Assembly: GCA_018240025.1 (NCBI GenBank)
Contig: JAFEGM010000014.1
Span: forward strand, 10,029-53,666
DNA: 43,638 nt
Source of the DNA: Verrucomicrobiota bacterium
Lineage (GTDB): Bacteria > Verrucomicrobiota > Verrucomicrobiia > Chthoniobacterales > SZAS-18
Reading direction: 5' to 3'
This document shows positions 8,081-16,750 of the stretch, piece after piece. How positions within the stretch are numbered: position 1 is the stretch's first letter; each line of letters opens with the position of its first letter. The notes under the pieces are model-generated. The model saw only the letters and a program-made list of their open reading frames with translations, made no database searches and was not told where the DNA came from. A program made the position numbers and the translations under genes.

Positions 8081-10942
8081 TCAAAGCGCGAAGGCCTTTT
8101 CGACGATTTCCTTTTGCTCGATCTTGTGGCGGGCCAGCGAACCCACCGCCGGCGAAGCGCTGGCCTTACGGCCGACGTAGTAGATCGCCTGCGGGCTGGG
8201 CATCACCTCCGCCAGCCGCGGGCTGATGTAGGACCAGGCGCCCATGTTCTTCGGCTCTTCCTGGCACCAGACCCACTTCCGCGCCGAGCGATACGGCGCG
8301 AGGATCGCGCGCATCTTCTCGACGTGCAGCGGATAGAGCTGCTCCAGCCGGATGAGCGCCACGTCCTGCACGCCCGCAGCTTCGCGCTTGGCGAGGAGAT
8401 CGTAATACACCTTGCCCGAGCAGAGGATGACCTTGGTGGCCTTGGCCGCGCCCACGGCTGCGGGCGTTTCGACCACCTCCTGGAACGTGCCCGTGAGGAA
8501 ATCGTCGGCCCGCGAGAGCGCCGTGTCGGCGCGCAGGAGCGACTTCGGCGACATGAGCACGAGCGGTTTGCGGAAGGCGCGCATCATCTGTCGGCGGAGC
8601 AGATGGAAATACTGCGCCGGGGTGGTCACGTTGCAGACCTGCATGTTCTCCTCGGCGCAAAGCTGGAGGAAACGCTCGAGGCGGGCGCTGGAGTGCTCCG
8701 GCCCCTGCCCTTCGTAACCGTGCGGCAGGAGCAGCACGATGCCGCTCGGGCGGGCCCACTTCGATTCCGCCGCGGCAATGAACTGATCGATGACCACCTG
8801 CGCACCGTTGGCGAAGTCGCCGAACTGCGCCTCCCACAGCGTCAGCATGGTGGGATAGTCCATCGAGTAACCGTAGTCGAAGCCCAGCACGCCGGCTTCC
8901 GAGAGCGGCGAATTATAGACGCAGAACTTCTCCTGTCCGTCCACGATGTGGTTGATCGGGATGTAGCGCTCGCGGCTCTGCGCATCGTAGAGCACCGAAA
9001 GGCGGTGGCTGAAAGTACCGCGCCGGCTGTCCTGGCCCGAGAGCCGGACCGGTGTGCCTTCGAGCAGGAGCGAGCCGATGGCCAGCGCCTCGCCGTCGGC
9101 CCAGTTGAAGCCCACGCCGGTCTGGAAGACCTGCGTGCGGCGCTCGATAAGCGTCTTCTTCAGCTTCGGATAGACCGAGAATCCGTCCGGCACGCGGGTG
9201 AGTGCGTGGCCGATGCGGGCGATGACCTGCGGCGTGATGGCCGTGTTGACCGGGTCGAATGAGTAGGGCGGCTGGAAGACGGCGGTCGAGCCGCTGAACT
9301 TCCGCTGCTCGCCGTGGCCGCCGTTGGCCGCCAGCGCCGCTTTGGCCGCCTGGTAGTTGGTCTCCAGCAGATTCTCCAGTTCACTGCGCAGCGCCGCCAC
9401 CTGCTCCTCGGTCATGCGGCCGCGCGTAACCAAGTCGCCAGCGTAAAGCTTGGCGATGGGCGGCCGGGCGTTGATCTTCGCGTACATGTCCGGCTGGGTG
9501 AAGGCCGGCTCGTCCGCCTCGTTGTGGCCGTACTTGCGGTAGCAGATGAGATCGATGACCACATCGCGACCGAAGGCCTGGCGATACTCCACCGCGATCT
9601 TGGCCACCGCGCAGACGGCCTCGGGGTTGTCGCCGTTCACGTGGAAGACCGGCGCTTCCACGATCTTGGCGATGTCGGTGCAGTAGTTCGAGGACCGCCC
9701 GTCGGTGGGCAGCGTGGTGAAACCGATCTGGTTGTTGACCACGATGTGCAGGGTGCCGCCCGTGGTGTAGCCCTGCAGTTGCGACATGTTCAGCACCTCC
9801 GCGACCACGCCCTGGCCGATGAAGGCGGCATCTCCGTGGATGAGCAGCGGCAGCACCTTGCGGCGCTTCTCGGTGTCGTTGTGAATACGCTGGCGGGCGC
9901 GGGCCTTGCCCATGACGACCGCATTGACGATCTCCAGGTGGCTGGGGTTGGCCGCCAGGCGGATGCCCACGTTCGCGTCGCCCACCTTGCGCACCGTCTC
10001 GTAGCCGAGGTGGTACTTCACGTCGCCGTCGCCGTGCGACATGTCCGGCAGATAGTTCTCCGTAAACTCGGTGAAGATGGTCTGCAGCGACTTCTGCAGG
10101 AAATTGGCCAGGATGCTGAGGCGGCCGCGGTGGGCCATGCCCATGACGATCTCGGCCACGCCATTGCCCGGGCAGGCCTCGAGGATCGTCTCCATCAGCG
10201 GCAGGAGACTCTCGCCGCCCTCGACCGAGAAACGCTTCTGGCCAACGTAGCGCGTGTGCAGGAAGCGCTCGAAGAGCTCGGCTTCGAGCAGGCTGCGCAG
10301 GATGTTGACCTGCTCCGGCACCTCCGGCTTCGGACGGGCCAGATTGCGCTCGATCCGCTCGCGCAGGAACTCGCGCTGGGCCGGATCGGAGATGTGCATG
10401 AACTCCGCGCCGATGTGGTGGCAGTAGATGTCATGCAGCGTGGCGAGCAGCTCGCGCAGCTTCATCTTCTGGCCTCCGGCGAAGGAGTCGCTCCCGACCT
10501 CGCGCTCGAGATCGGACTCGGCGAACCCCAGCCCCGCATTATCCAGCAACGGTTGCTGCGGGATGACCTGCCCGAGTGGATCGGTCTGGGCGAGCGTGTG
10601 CCCGATCTCACGGAAGGCGCGGATCGCGGCCTCGACCTTCAGCTGGAAGGGCAGGTCGACGACCGGTCCCGCCGGCGCGGCCGGAGCCGCTGGCACCGTG
10701 TCGCGCACGTCGGAAACCACCACCTCCGCTTCCATGGCGGGAGCTTCCGGTGCCGGCAGGGCGGCGATGGCCTTGGCCACTTCGCGACGCGAGACTTGGC
10801 CATCGGTCAGGACGTAGCCGAGTTCGAAGCCCTCGAAGAACGCGCGCCACTGGGCGTCGACCGAATTCGGGTCCGCCTGCCAGCGAGCGTAGTTCTGTTC
10901 GAGAAGTTGGGCGTTCCAGTGGGAGGCGGCGGTGGATCTCAT
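8081..10942 (-). CDS. sucA: 2-oxoglutarate dehydrogenase E1 component
   Basis: The 953-residue protein is the thiamine-diphosphate-dependent E1 subunit that decarboxylates 2-oxoglutarate in the TCA cycle and passes the succinyl group to E2. The N-terminal E2-contact segment (HWNAQLLEQNYARWQADP) is present, followed by a linker rich in Ala/Pro. The catalytic half has MAHRGRLS, LAANPSHLE, GDAAFIGQGVVAE and the ThDP/Mg NNQIGFTT motif. The C-terminal transketolase-like part includes LLLPHGYEGQGPEHSSARLERFLQ and KSLLR. Length matches family members (about 930). The E2 (sucB) and E3 genes are not in this window. A possible promoter lies at 11094-11121. Confidence 0.97.
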   Translation of the reverse strand: MRSTAASHWNAQLLEQNYARWQADPNSVDAQWRAFFEGFELGYVLTDGQVSRREVAKAIAALPAPEAPAMEAEVVVSDVRDTVPAAPAAPAGPVVDLPFQLKVEAAIRAFREIGHTLAQTDPLGQVIPQQPLLDNAGLGFAESDLEREVGSDSFAGGQKMKLRELLATLHDIYCHHIGAEFMHISDPAQREFLRERIERNLARPKPEVPEQVNILRSLLEAELFERFLHTRYVGQKRFSVEGGESLLPLMETILEACPGNGVAEIVMGMAHRGRLSILANFLQKSLQTIFTEFTENYLPDMSHGDGDVKYHLGYETVRKVGDANVGIRLAANPSHLEIVNAVVMGKARARQRIHNDTEKRRKVLPLLIHGDAAFIGQGVVAEVLNMSQLQGYTTGGTLHIVVNNQIGFTTLPTDGRSSNYCTDIAKIVEAPVFHVNGDNPEAVCAVAKIAVEYRQAFGRDVVIDLICYRKYGHNEADEPAFTQPDMYAKINARPPIAKLYAGDLVTRGRMTEEQVAALRSELENLLETNYQAAKAALAANGGHGEQRKFSGSTAVFQPPYSFDPVNTAITPQVIARIGHALTRVPDGFSVYPKLKKTLIERRTQVFQTGVGFNWADGEALAIGSLLLEGTPVRLSGQDSRRGTFSHRLSVLYDAQSRERYIPINHIVDGQEKFCVYNSPLSEAGVLGFDYGYSMDYPTMLTLWEAQFGDFANGAQVVIDQFIAAAESKWARPSGIVLLLPHGYEGQGPEHSSARLERFLQLCAEENMQVCNVTTPAQYFHLLRRQMMRAFRKPLVLMSPKSLLRADTALSRADDFLTGTFQEVVETPAAVGAAKATKVILCSGKVYYDLLAKREAAGVQDVALIRLEQLYPLHVEKMRAILAPYRSARKWVWCQEEPKNMGAWSYISPRLAEVMPSPQAIYYVGRKASASPAVGSLARHKIEQKEIVEKAFAL

Positions 10943-11093
10943 GTTGAAAAATTGCGTGGTCGGAGCCGACGTCCGGCCGCAAACCGGCGCGACGGACAGG
11001 AGGAAAACGCCCGCCGCAGCAGGCCCGTGATTCCTGGTGCGGGGCCCGTTTGGCGGGGACAGCCGGATGGCGTTTTCACGAAAAGGGGAAGGG

Positions 11094-11121
11094 AAGCTAG
11101 GAAGACTGGGGCCGATTTCAA
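11094..11121 (-). promoter_or_regulatory. Possible sigma-70-type promoter for sucA
   Basis: On the minus strand TTGAAA (11121-11116) and TAGCTT (11099-11094) are separated by 16 bases. Four of six positions of the -10 and four or five of the -35 fit the consensus. It sits 150 bases upstream of the sucA start in the 232-base divergent gap with the TonB-like gene. Pattern only; in such GC-rich DNA it may be chance. Confidence 0.25.
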
Positions 11122-11174
11122 CCCGCCAGCAAGGAAAGTTCTAAGCCAAAACGGGCGGCGACCGTCACCCGGGT

Positions 11175-11825
11175 GTGAAAGCTGCGACGCAACCGGCGGA
11201 GTCAGGATCGCTCCGCCCCTACTTCTTCGGTTCGATCCTGACGCACTGCGCGCTCGTCTTTGTCGCGCCGTTTCTGCTCGCGACGTCCCATCCGCGGCCG
11301 CTGGTGGCCGAGGATGAGGGCGATGTCGGCTGGCCCGAAGAGCTCCCGGAGACGGCCGCGGTCCAGCCCCCTGAGCCCGAGACCGCCGATCCCACACCAC
11401 CTCCGATCGAGCCGGATCCCACGGTCGACATGGCCGATGTCACCCCGCCGCCGGTGGCCACGCCCGCGCCGGTCACCGCTCCGCGGGTCGTTCCCCCGCC
11501 GAACGCTCGCCGTCCCTCGACCAGCGCACCGCGCGGCTCGGGCAGCGCGCGCCCCGGCCCTGCCAATCCTTCCGCGAAGCCGGGCACCGGGGGCAGCGGC
11601 ATCCATTCGCCCAAGCCCGCCTATCCTTACGCCGCGCGGAAGTTCCGACTCACCGGCGTCGGCACCGTGGTGGCGTGGACCGATCCCACCGGTCGGGTGA
11701 TCCGCTGCGAGGTCCGCGGCCTTCCGGGCATCCTGGCCGACTTCACCCAGCAATACGTGCAGGCGAACTGGCGCGGCCCGGCCGGGGCGCAGTTTTCCCG
11801 GGAGATCGAGTACCGACTCGAATGA
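11175..11825 (+). CDS. TonB-like energy-transducing protein
   Basis: The 216-residue protein has TonB architecture: a short cytoplasmic N-terminus, one membrane anchor at about 14-36 (YFFGSILTHCALVFVAPFLL), and a long Pro/Glu/Ala-rich periplasm-spanning region at about 45-135. A C-terminal domain of about 75 residues begins PKPAYPYAARKFRLTGVGTVVAWTDPTGRV, the form seen in TonB C-terminal domains (PxYPxxAR...GxG.V...D..G.V). It would couple the proton-motive force to outer-membrane receptors. The start is a GTG at 11175. No exbB/exbD genes lie beside it; the TonB-dependent receptor at 41206 is 29 kb away, so pairing is only a possibility. Confidence 0.85.
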   Translation: MKAATQPAESGSLRPYFFGSILTHCALVFVAPFLLATSHPRPLVAEDEGDVGWPEELPETAAVQPPEPETADPTPPPIEPDPTVDMADVTPPPVATPAPVTAPRVVPPPNARRPSTSAPRGSGSARPGPANPSAKPGTGGSGIHSPKPAYPYAARKFRLTGVGTVVAWTDPTGRVIRCEVRGLPGILADFTQQYVQANWRGPAGAQFSREIEYRLE

Positions 11826-11846
11826 CGACCCAGCCTCGCCAGCGAC

Positions 11847-12578
11847 TCACCGCACCAGCACGAAGATCTTGGCCAGATAGCCGTCCTTGCGCCGCGGCCA
11901 GTCCAGGCGGGCAAGCCGCTTCGACAATTCGGCGTGCTTTTCATTGTCGAACTGCGCCTCCGCCAGCGGGGCCTCGCCCTCGCGCTGCCCGTAGACGAAC
12001 TTGCACCAATGCGGTCGGCCGGGTGTGAGCTGCAGATCACCCAGCAGCGCAGGGATGTTGCGGCGAAAAGCCTCCATCTCGACCGTGTCCTTGCCGGAGC
12101 CGACCACCACCATCGGCCCCACGAAAGCGTCGCGCGGCGGGTTCCCCACTTTGATCATGGCGTCGATGCCGGCGGCGTTCGGGGCCGCGAGATAGGCACT
12201 CCAAATCGGATTGAGCACCGCCTTGGCAAAGTTTTCGAAGGCATCGCGCCGAGCCTCGTCCTGATTGGCGCCCTGCCCGGCCGCAAAGTCGACGATTTCA
12301 GCTCCCGGGGCGAGTTGGACCCGGTACTGCATCTCCACCGTGACTTGGTTGCGTTCGGTAGCCAGCCGCAGCCGACCCAGCAGCCGCAGGGTACTCTGCT
12401 TCGGGCCAACGCCCCGTTCGTCCTTGACCAGGTCCTTCTGTCCTTTGACCTGAAACCACTCGCGTGCCAGCTGCTCGTTGGCGGCTTCGTCCGTCAGCGG
12501 TTTTTGGGGCTTGTCGCACCCGGGGATGGAAAACGCCATCAACGCGAGGAGGAGGAGGAGCCAGCGCGGAGTGAACAT
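11847..12578 (-). CDS. Hypothetical lipoprotein
   Basis: The 243-residue protein starts MFTPRWLLLLLALMAFSIPGC, a lipoprotein signal with the lipobox IPGC (Cys21). The mature part has no family I recognise. It contains an Ala/Glu-rich stretch (GANQDEARRDAFENFAKAVLNPIWSAYLAAP) and a basic tail (LARLDWPRRKDGYLAKIFVLVR). I prefer the ATG at 12578 because the signal peptide begins there; the open frame extends to 12638 without signal-like sequence. It is convergent with the TonB-like gene, ending 21 bp away. Cell location should be an outer or inner membrane leaflet; function unknown. Confidence 0.75.
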   Translation of the reverse strand: MFTPRWLLLLLALMAFSIPGCDKPQKPLTDEAANEQLAREWFQVKGQKDLVKDERGVGPKQSTLRLLGRLRLATERNQVTVEMQYRVQLAPGAEIVDFAAGQGANQDEARRDAFENFAKAVLNPIWSAYLAAPNAAGIDAMIKVGNPPRDAFVGPMVVVGSGKDTVEMEAFRRNIPALLGDLQLTPGRPHWCKFVYGQREGEAPLAEAQFDNEKHAELSKRLARLDWPRRKDGYLAKIFVLVR

Positions 12579-12701
12579 GGGGCCGCATTGTGCAGCAGAA
12601 TCTGACCCGTGCATCCCGAGACTGCGTTTTGCGTGCAACTCGCCGCGCGTGAGGGGCGGAACAACGCTGCATCGCCTCGGTGCTTTCCCCGCGCTCGGCC
12701 T

Positions 12702-13109
12702 TCAATCTTCGGGCGGACGCGAAGCGGCACTCGCTCTGGGTCGCTGGAGGCTTCGAAGATACGCGGGCTGGGCTGGGGCCATCCTGCGAATGTGCACCAC
12801 GGAAAGCCACGTGCTCCTCTCCTGCAGGGAGCACCAGGGTTCGACCTGCACCGGGTAACCGAGCAACTCGAGGTACACGCTGGCCGAGCGGCCGTCGGCT
12901 GAGCTCGCGTCAGCGACTTTGGGCTGTGCCTCGAGGAGTCGCTCGGCGGAGCGTGGCATCTCCCTGTTCGACACCCTAAATCGTTGGCGGCGGTCGATCG
13001 TCTCGAAGTAGGAGCGGTCCTTTGCCACCGTCCAATGGCCCGCATACCGCTGCGGCATGGTGCAGGCGCCCAACGACAGCGCGAGAAAAACGGCGAGCAG
13101 TGAGCGCAT
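12702..13109 (-). CDS. Small hypothetical lipoprotein
   Basis: The 135-residue product begins MRSLLAVFLALSLGAC, a clean lipoprotein signal with lipobox LGAC (Cys16). The mature part is basic and unremarkable (RYAGHWTVAKDRSYFETIDRRQRF) and matches nothing I know. It lies 123 bp upstream of the other lipoprotein gene on the same strand, so the two may share a transcript. The C-terminal 30 residues are Arg/Ala/Pro-rich and could reflect GC-biased sequence rather than a conserved domain. Confidence 0.65.
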   Translation of the reverse strand: MRSLLAVFLALSLGACTMPQRYAGHWTVAKDRSYFETIDRRQRFRVSNREMPRSAERLLEAQPKVADASSADGRSASVYLELLGYPVQVEPWCSLQERSTWLSVVHIRRMAPAQPAYLRSLQRPRASAASRPPED

Positions 13110-13312
13110 GGCGTCAATAGGCGCTCCGGCGAGCTCAGGTCAATTTCGCCCGACTCGCCGCGGTGACACGCATAAACCCGCGGCGGGTCGGGCTTCGGGC
13201 GAGATTCCATCGGTCTCCGGCACGATTCGTGCCCTTGGCTCGGGCATGCCTGAACGTCGCCCGCATTCACCCTGCCCTTTCCGCCCAGCCAGTCCCCTGC
13301 CCTGACCGTCCC

Positions 13313-13825
13313 ATGAGAGCCGTACTCGACCAGCGTTCGACCGATTTCGTTCACCCTCAGCGTTCCCTCCTCGAGGACATCGCCGCCTGCGTCGGCTTCA
13401 TCCTGCTCGCCTTCGCCGCCGCCCTGCCGGCCGTTTGGATCGAGCCGCAGTCGTTCTACGCTTCCCTGCAAAAGCCCACCTGGGCGCCGCCGCCCTGGAT
13501 TTTCGGCCCCGTCTGGACCGTGCTCTATGTTACCATCGGCGTCGCTGCCTGGGGCGTCTGGCACCGCCACGGCTGGACCGGCGCACACGCGCTCTGGTTC
13601 CTGCAGCTGCTGCTGAATGCCGCTTGGACTCCGGTCTTTTTCGGCCTGCGCGAGATCGGTCTCGCGCTGGCGGTGATCGTGCTGCTCTGGTTCGCCATCC
13701 TCGGTACCATCGCGGCCCTCTGGCGCCAGACCCTCTGGGCCGGCGCCCTGCTCCTCCCCTATCTCGCCTGGGTCAGCTTCGCCACCGCGCTGAACTTCGT
13801 CCTCTGGAGGCTGAACCCCGCGTAG
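13313..13825 (+). CDS. TspO/MBR family membrane protein
   Basis: This 170-residue integral membrane protein has five predicted helices and the family hallmarks QKPTWAPPPWIFGPVWTVLY (about 49-68), WLFLQ-like LWFLQLLLNAAWTPVFFGLR and YLAWVSFATALNFVLWRLN near the C-terminus. TspO proteins bind porphyrins and related ligands and act in tetrapyrrole or stress regulation. The first ATG of the frame at 13163 would add 50 residues without family character, so 13313 is used. The stop TAG is followed nine bases later by the GGCTCGGCATAGGC repeat. Confidence 0.92.
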   Translation: MRAVLDQRSTDFVHPQRSLLEDIAACVGFILLAFAAALPAVWIEPQSFYASLQKPTWAPPPWIFGPVWTVLYVTIGVAAWGVWHRHGWTGAHALWFLQLLLNAAWTPVFFGLREIGLALAVIVLLWFAILGTIAALWRQTLWAGALLLPYLAWVSFATALNFVLWRLNPA

Positions 13826-14023
13826 CCTCGCCTAGGCTCGGCATAGGCAATAGCAAAATAGGCAATAGGCCATAGGAGACGCCGGAGAACCAATTGCCCT
13901 CGCCTATCGCCTATCGCCTATCGCCTATCGCCTATCGCCTATCGCCTATCGCCTATCGCCTATCGCCTATATCGCCTATCGCCTATGCCGAGCCTCAGCG
14001 AGGCTCAGCGAGGCTCAGCGAGG
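13826..14023. repeat. Inverted GGCTCGGCATAGGC element with (CGCCTAT)n array between convergent genes
   Basis: The left arm has GGCTCGGCATAGGC at 13835-13848 followed by ATAGGCA-type heptamers to about 13876. The right arm holds ten perfect CGCCTAT heptamers (13901-13970), a two-base AT slip (13971-13972), two more heptamers (13973-13986), the exact reverse complement GCCTATGCCGAGCC (13981-13994) and three perfect copies of CTCAGCGAGG (13994-14023). The last array lies over the 3' end of the amidase gene and contains its stop codon. The two arms make a large inverted repeat, each arm sense to the gene it follows. Confidence 0.95.
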
Positions 14024-14760
14024 AATGCTGCGATGGCTTCGGCCACGGCGCGGAAGGACTCGGGGCGGCGATCGAGGAAGGCGGACTGGACCTGTGGGTG
14101 GTCGATGAATTCGACCTCGAGAAAACACTTCGGGACACGGGCCAACGAGGGATGGCGGGCGAGTTGGAAGAAGAAGTTCGAGCCCTGGCCCCCATGCAGG
14201 TGGTGGTCGGAGATGGGGGCGCGGGCGGTCGATTCGGGCAAGAATCTGCGCACGGCGGCGTTGCAGGCCTCGGTCAGTTCCCGGGCAAACTGCCGGTCGA
14301 CGGCGTAGTTGGGATTGCGTGATTCCGCCGAGATCATGGCGAGACTGCCGAGTGCTTTTTTCGGGCCGCCGGTGGCGTTGAAGTGAATGCTGACGATGCA
14401 GCTCGCGCCGACCTCCGCGCAGAGGCGGGCGCGGGCCGCGAAATCGGGATTCGTGTCGGTCGTGCGCGTGAGCACGACTTTGACCTCCTGTCCCGCTCGC
14501 GCGGCCGCAGCCGGCAGCGCTTCGGCGATCATCTTCGACAGCTCGAGCGTGAGCGCCTTCTCCCGCAATCCGCCGGTCGAGGTCGCGTTGTTCGAAGCGC
14601 TCAGCGTGCGCTGCGCCATGGAACCGGAATCGGCCGTCCCGCCGTGCCCCGGATCGATGACGATGACCCGCGGCGCGGCCGGCAGCTGGCCCAGCCAGCC
14701 GCAAACCAGCACGGCACCGAGCCAGTGGCGCCAGCCCCGCCGTCTTCTTTCATCCCTCAT
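14005..14760 (-). CDS. N-acetylmuramoyl-L-alanine amidase (Amidase_3 family)
   Basis: This 251-residue exported enzyme should cleave the amide bond between MurNAc and the stem peptide of peptidoglycan. After a basic N-terminus and hydrophobic signal (residues 11-29), the zinc motifs appear in order: DPGHGG with His39, LREK with Glu67, SIHFNA with His126, and the catalytic region FLEVEFIDHP with Glu215. The fold is complete and single-domain. It follows the 14777 gene by 16 bp and is probably co-transcribed with it. The N-terminal codons (MRDERRRRG) come from a polypurine repeat also found near kdsD, and the C-terminal codons (LAEPR-stop) come from the CTCAGCGAGG array, so both ends of the gene are repeat-derived. 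Confidence 0.93.
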   Translation of the reverse strand: MRDERRRRGWRHWLGAVLVCGWLGQLPAAPRVIVIDPGHGGTADSGSMAQRTLSASNNATSTGGLREKALTLELSKMIAEALPAAAARAGQEVKVVLTRTTDTNPDFAARARLCAEVGASCIVSIHFNATGGPKKALGSLAMISAESRNPNYAVDRQFARELTEACNAAVRRFLPESTARAPISDHHLHGGQGSNFFFQLARHPSLARVPKCFLEVEFIDHPQVQSAFLDRRPESFRAVAEAIAAFLAEPR

Positions 14761-14776
14761 CCTTCGTCCTTGCTCG

Positions 14777-15163
14777 CTATTCCTCCAACAGCAGCACCGT
14801 CACATACGTGCTACCGCCGGCCCCGCGCCAGATGCTCACGGTCACCCGCGGAGTGCCGTTGACGATGGCCCGGACGACCGCCTTCGAGGCCCGGCCACGC
14901 TCCAGCATTTTCTCGAGCGCTTCACGATTCGCCGCATTGGCGAAGAAGGAATCGCCGTCGTCCTCCGCGTCCGCCTTGCCGAATTTGTGATAGTTGGCGC
15001 GATCCTGCCGAATGATGGCAGCGGCGGTGGTCAGGCGCGCCCCGGTGCTGCTGAAATGGTCCTGGCTGGAAAGCCGGGCCGTGTACGTCTCGATGAGCGT
15101 GTCCTCGGCGCGAACCTGGACAGCCAGGAGCAAAATCGCGATGAGCCAAAAGATGCGATGCAT
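14777..15163 (-). CDS. Small secreted hypothetical protein
   Basis: The 128-residue protein starts MHRIFWLIAILLLAVQVRAED, a signal peptide with cleavage expected after VRA. The mature part begins DTLIETYTARLSSQDHFSSTGARL and includes TTAAAIIRQDRANYHKFG and RAIVNGTPRVTVSIWRG. I do not know a named family, though the composition looks like a real conserved protein. The start at 15163 is taken for the signal peptide; the frame opens earlier. It is the first gene of a likely pair with the amidase, suggesting an envelope role. Confidence 0.72.
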   Translation of the reverse strand: MHRIFWLIAILLLAVQVRAEDTLIETYTARLSSQDHFSSTGARLTTAAAIIRQDRANYHKFGKADAEDDGDSFFANAANREALEKMLERGRASKAVVRAIVNGTPRVTVSIWRGAGGSTYVTVLLLEE

Positions 15164-15269
15164 GCGCCACCCTCCCCGCGCCCGGCGATCCTGCAAACCG
15201 GAGAATCGTTTGCGACACGGAAGCGCGGCCGGCAGGTTTCCCACCACGCGACGATTGGGCCCGCCAGCC

Positions 15270-15297
15270 GCTCTGCGCGAAACTAGGGGCGCAGAGC
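15270..15297. other. Nine-bp perfect stem-loop in a divergent gap
   Basis: GCTCTGCGC (15270-15278) pairs with GCGCAGAGC (15289-15297) across a 10-base loop. It sits in the 261-base gap between the divergent small secreted protein gene (start 15163) and pepP (start 15425). No run of T follows, so it is not a terminator; it could be an operator or RNA leader structure, or chance. Confidence 0.4.
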
Positions 15298-15424
15298 ATC
15301 TGGCCGGGTCTCAACCCCGACTCCCTGATGGTTCTTCTGCGTGTTTTAGGCTCGGATTTCTCGCGACCGCACAAGACACAACATCGGCATTTGAGCCGCT
15401 CCGCCCCGCGCGCGAGTCTGTGGC

Positions 15425-16729
15425 ATGCGTCATGCCCCCATCGATTCCCAGCTTTTCGTTTCGAACCGCAAACGCCTGCGCGCGCTGCTGCCGCCAGGGT
15501 CGGTCGCAATCGTCAATGCCAACGATGTCCTGCCCAGCAACGCCGACGGCACGCTCGCGCCGATCCCCAACTCGGACCTCTTCTACCTGAGCGGGATCGA
15601 ACAGGAGCAGAGCATCCTCGTGCTCGCGCCCGACGCATTCGATCCGAATCAGCGCGAGATCCTCTTTCTGCGCGAGCCCAACGAGCTCCTGGAGACCTGG
15701 GAGGGCCGCAAGCTGAAGAAGGATGCAGCCATTAAGATGTCGGGCGTCACCCAAGTGAAATGGCTCGGCGAATTCGAAACCATCCTGCGCGGCCTGCTCT
15801 GCGACGCGGAGTTCGTCTACCTCAACAGCAACGAGCACAAACGCGCCGAGGTGGTCGTGGAAACGCGCGATGCCCGCTTCGTGCGCGAGTTGCAGCAGCG
15901 CTATCCGCTGCACAGCTACCGCCGGCTCGCGCCGCTGCTGCATCGCACGCGGGTGGTAAAATCGAAGCTCGAGCTCGAACTCATGCAGCGCGCGGCCGAT
16001 ATCACCAACGACGGTCTGCGCCGGGTGCTGAACTTTCTCCAGCCCGGCGTGATGGAGTACGAGATCGAGGCCGAGCTCATCCACGAGTTCACCCGCCAGC
16101 GCGCTCGCTGGGCCTACAATCCGATCGTCGCCTCCGGCGCGAATGCCTGCATCCTCCACTACAACGAGAACGACCAGCCCTGCAAAAAGGGCGACCTGGT
16201 GCTGCTCGATGTCGGCGCCTGCTACGCCAACTACAACGCCGACCTGACGCGCACGTTCCCGGTCAGCGGAAAATTCAGCAAACGGCAGCGCGAAATCTAC
16301 CAGGCGGTGCTACGGGTCATGCGCGCCAGCATCGCCGGCGCGACGGTCGGCAAGCTGCACCGCGACTGGACGCGCGAGTCGAAGCTCATGATGAACGAGG
16401 AGTTGCTCTCGCTCGGTCTGCTCAAGAAGTCGGACATCAAGAAGCAGTCGGCCGAGACGCCGGCCTCGCAGAAATACTTCAACCACGGCCTCGGCCACGC
16501 GCTCGGGCTCGACGTCCACGACGTCTGGCAGCAAGCCGAGCATTTCACCGAAGGCTGGGTGCTGACGGTCGAGCCCGGCATCTACGTCCCGAAGGAGGGG
16601 ATCGGCGTGCGGCTGGAGAACAATGTCGTCGTCACCGCCAACGGGCCGGTCGATCTCACCGCCAAGATCCCGGTCGAGGCCGACGAGATCGAGGAGCTGA
16701 TGCAACGCGCGGCTCGCGGGCGCCGCTGA
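15425..16729 (+). CDS. pepP: Xaa-Pro aminopeptidase (aminopeptidase P, M24B)
   Basis: The 434-residue cytoplasmic metallopeptidase removes N-terminal residues that precede proline. The N-terminal creatinase-like domain (1-175) contains PNSDLFYLSGIEQEQSILVL. The pita-bread catalytic domain follows with all five metal ligands in place: Asp262 and Asp273 (LLDVGACYANYNADLTRTF), His358 (NHGLGHALGLDVHD), Glu383 (LTVEPGIYVP) and Glu398 (GVRLENN). Length agrees with E. coli PepP (441). The gene ends 21 bp from the convergent kinase gene, with no terminator visible. Confidence 0.95.
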   Translation: MRHAPIDSQLFVSNRKRLRALLPPGSVAIVNANDVLPSNADGTLAPIPNSDLFYLSGIEQEQSILVLAPDAFDPNQREILFLREPNELLETWEGRKLKKDAAIKMSGVTQVKWLGEFETILRGLLCDAEFVYLNSNEHKRAEVVVETRDARFVRELQQRYPLHSYRRLAPLLHRTRVVKSKLELELMQRAADITNDGLRRVLNFLQPGVMEYEIEAELIHEFTRQRARWAYNPIVASGANACILHYNENDQPCKKGDLVLLDVGACYANYNADLTRTFPVSGKFSKRQREIYQAVLRVMRASIAGATVGKLHRDWTRESKLMMNEELLSLGLLKKSDIKKQSAETPASQKYFNHGLGHALGLDVHDVWQQAEHFTEGWVLTVEPGIYVPKEGIGVRLENNVVVTANGPVDLTAKIPVEADEIEELMQRAARGRR

Positions 16730-16750
16730 GCCCGCCGAACGGGGAGACGC

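Noticed and set aside
9314..11317. 667-residue plus-strand open frame
   Set aside because: It lies antisense to sucA and overlaps the TonB-like gene in another frame; no domain is visible.
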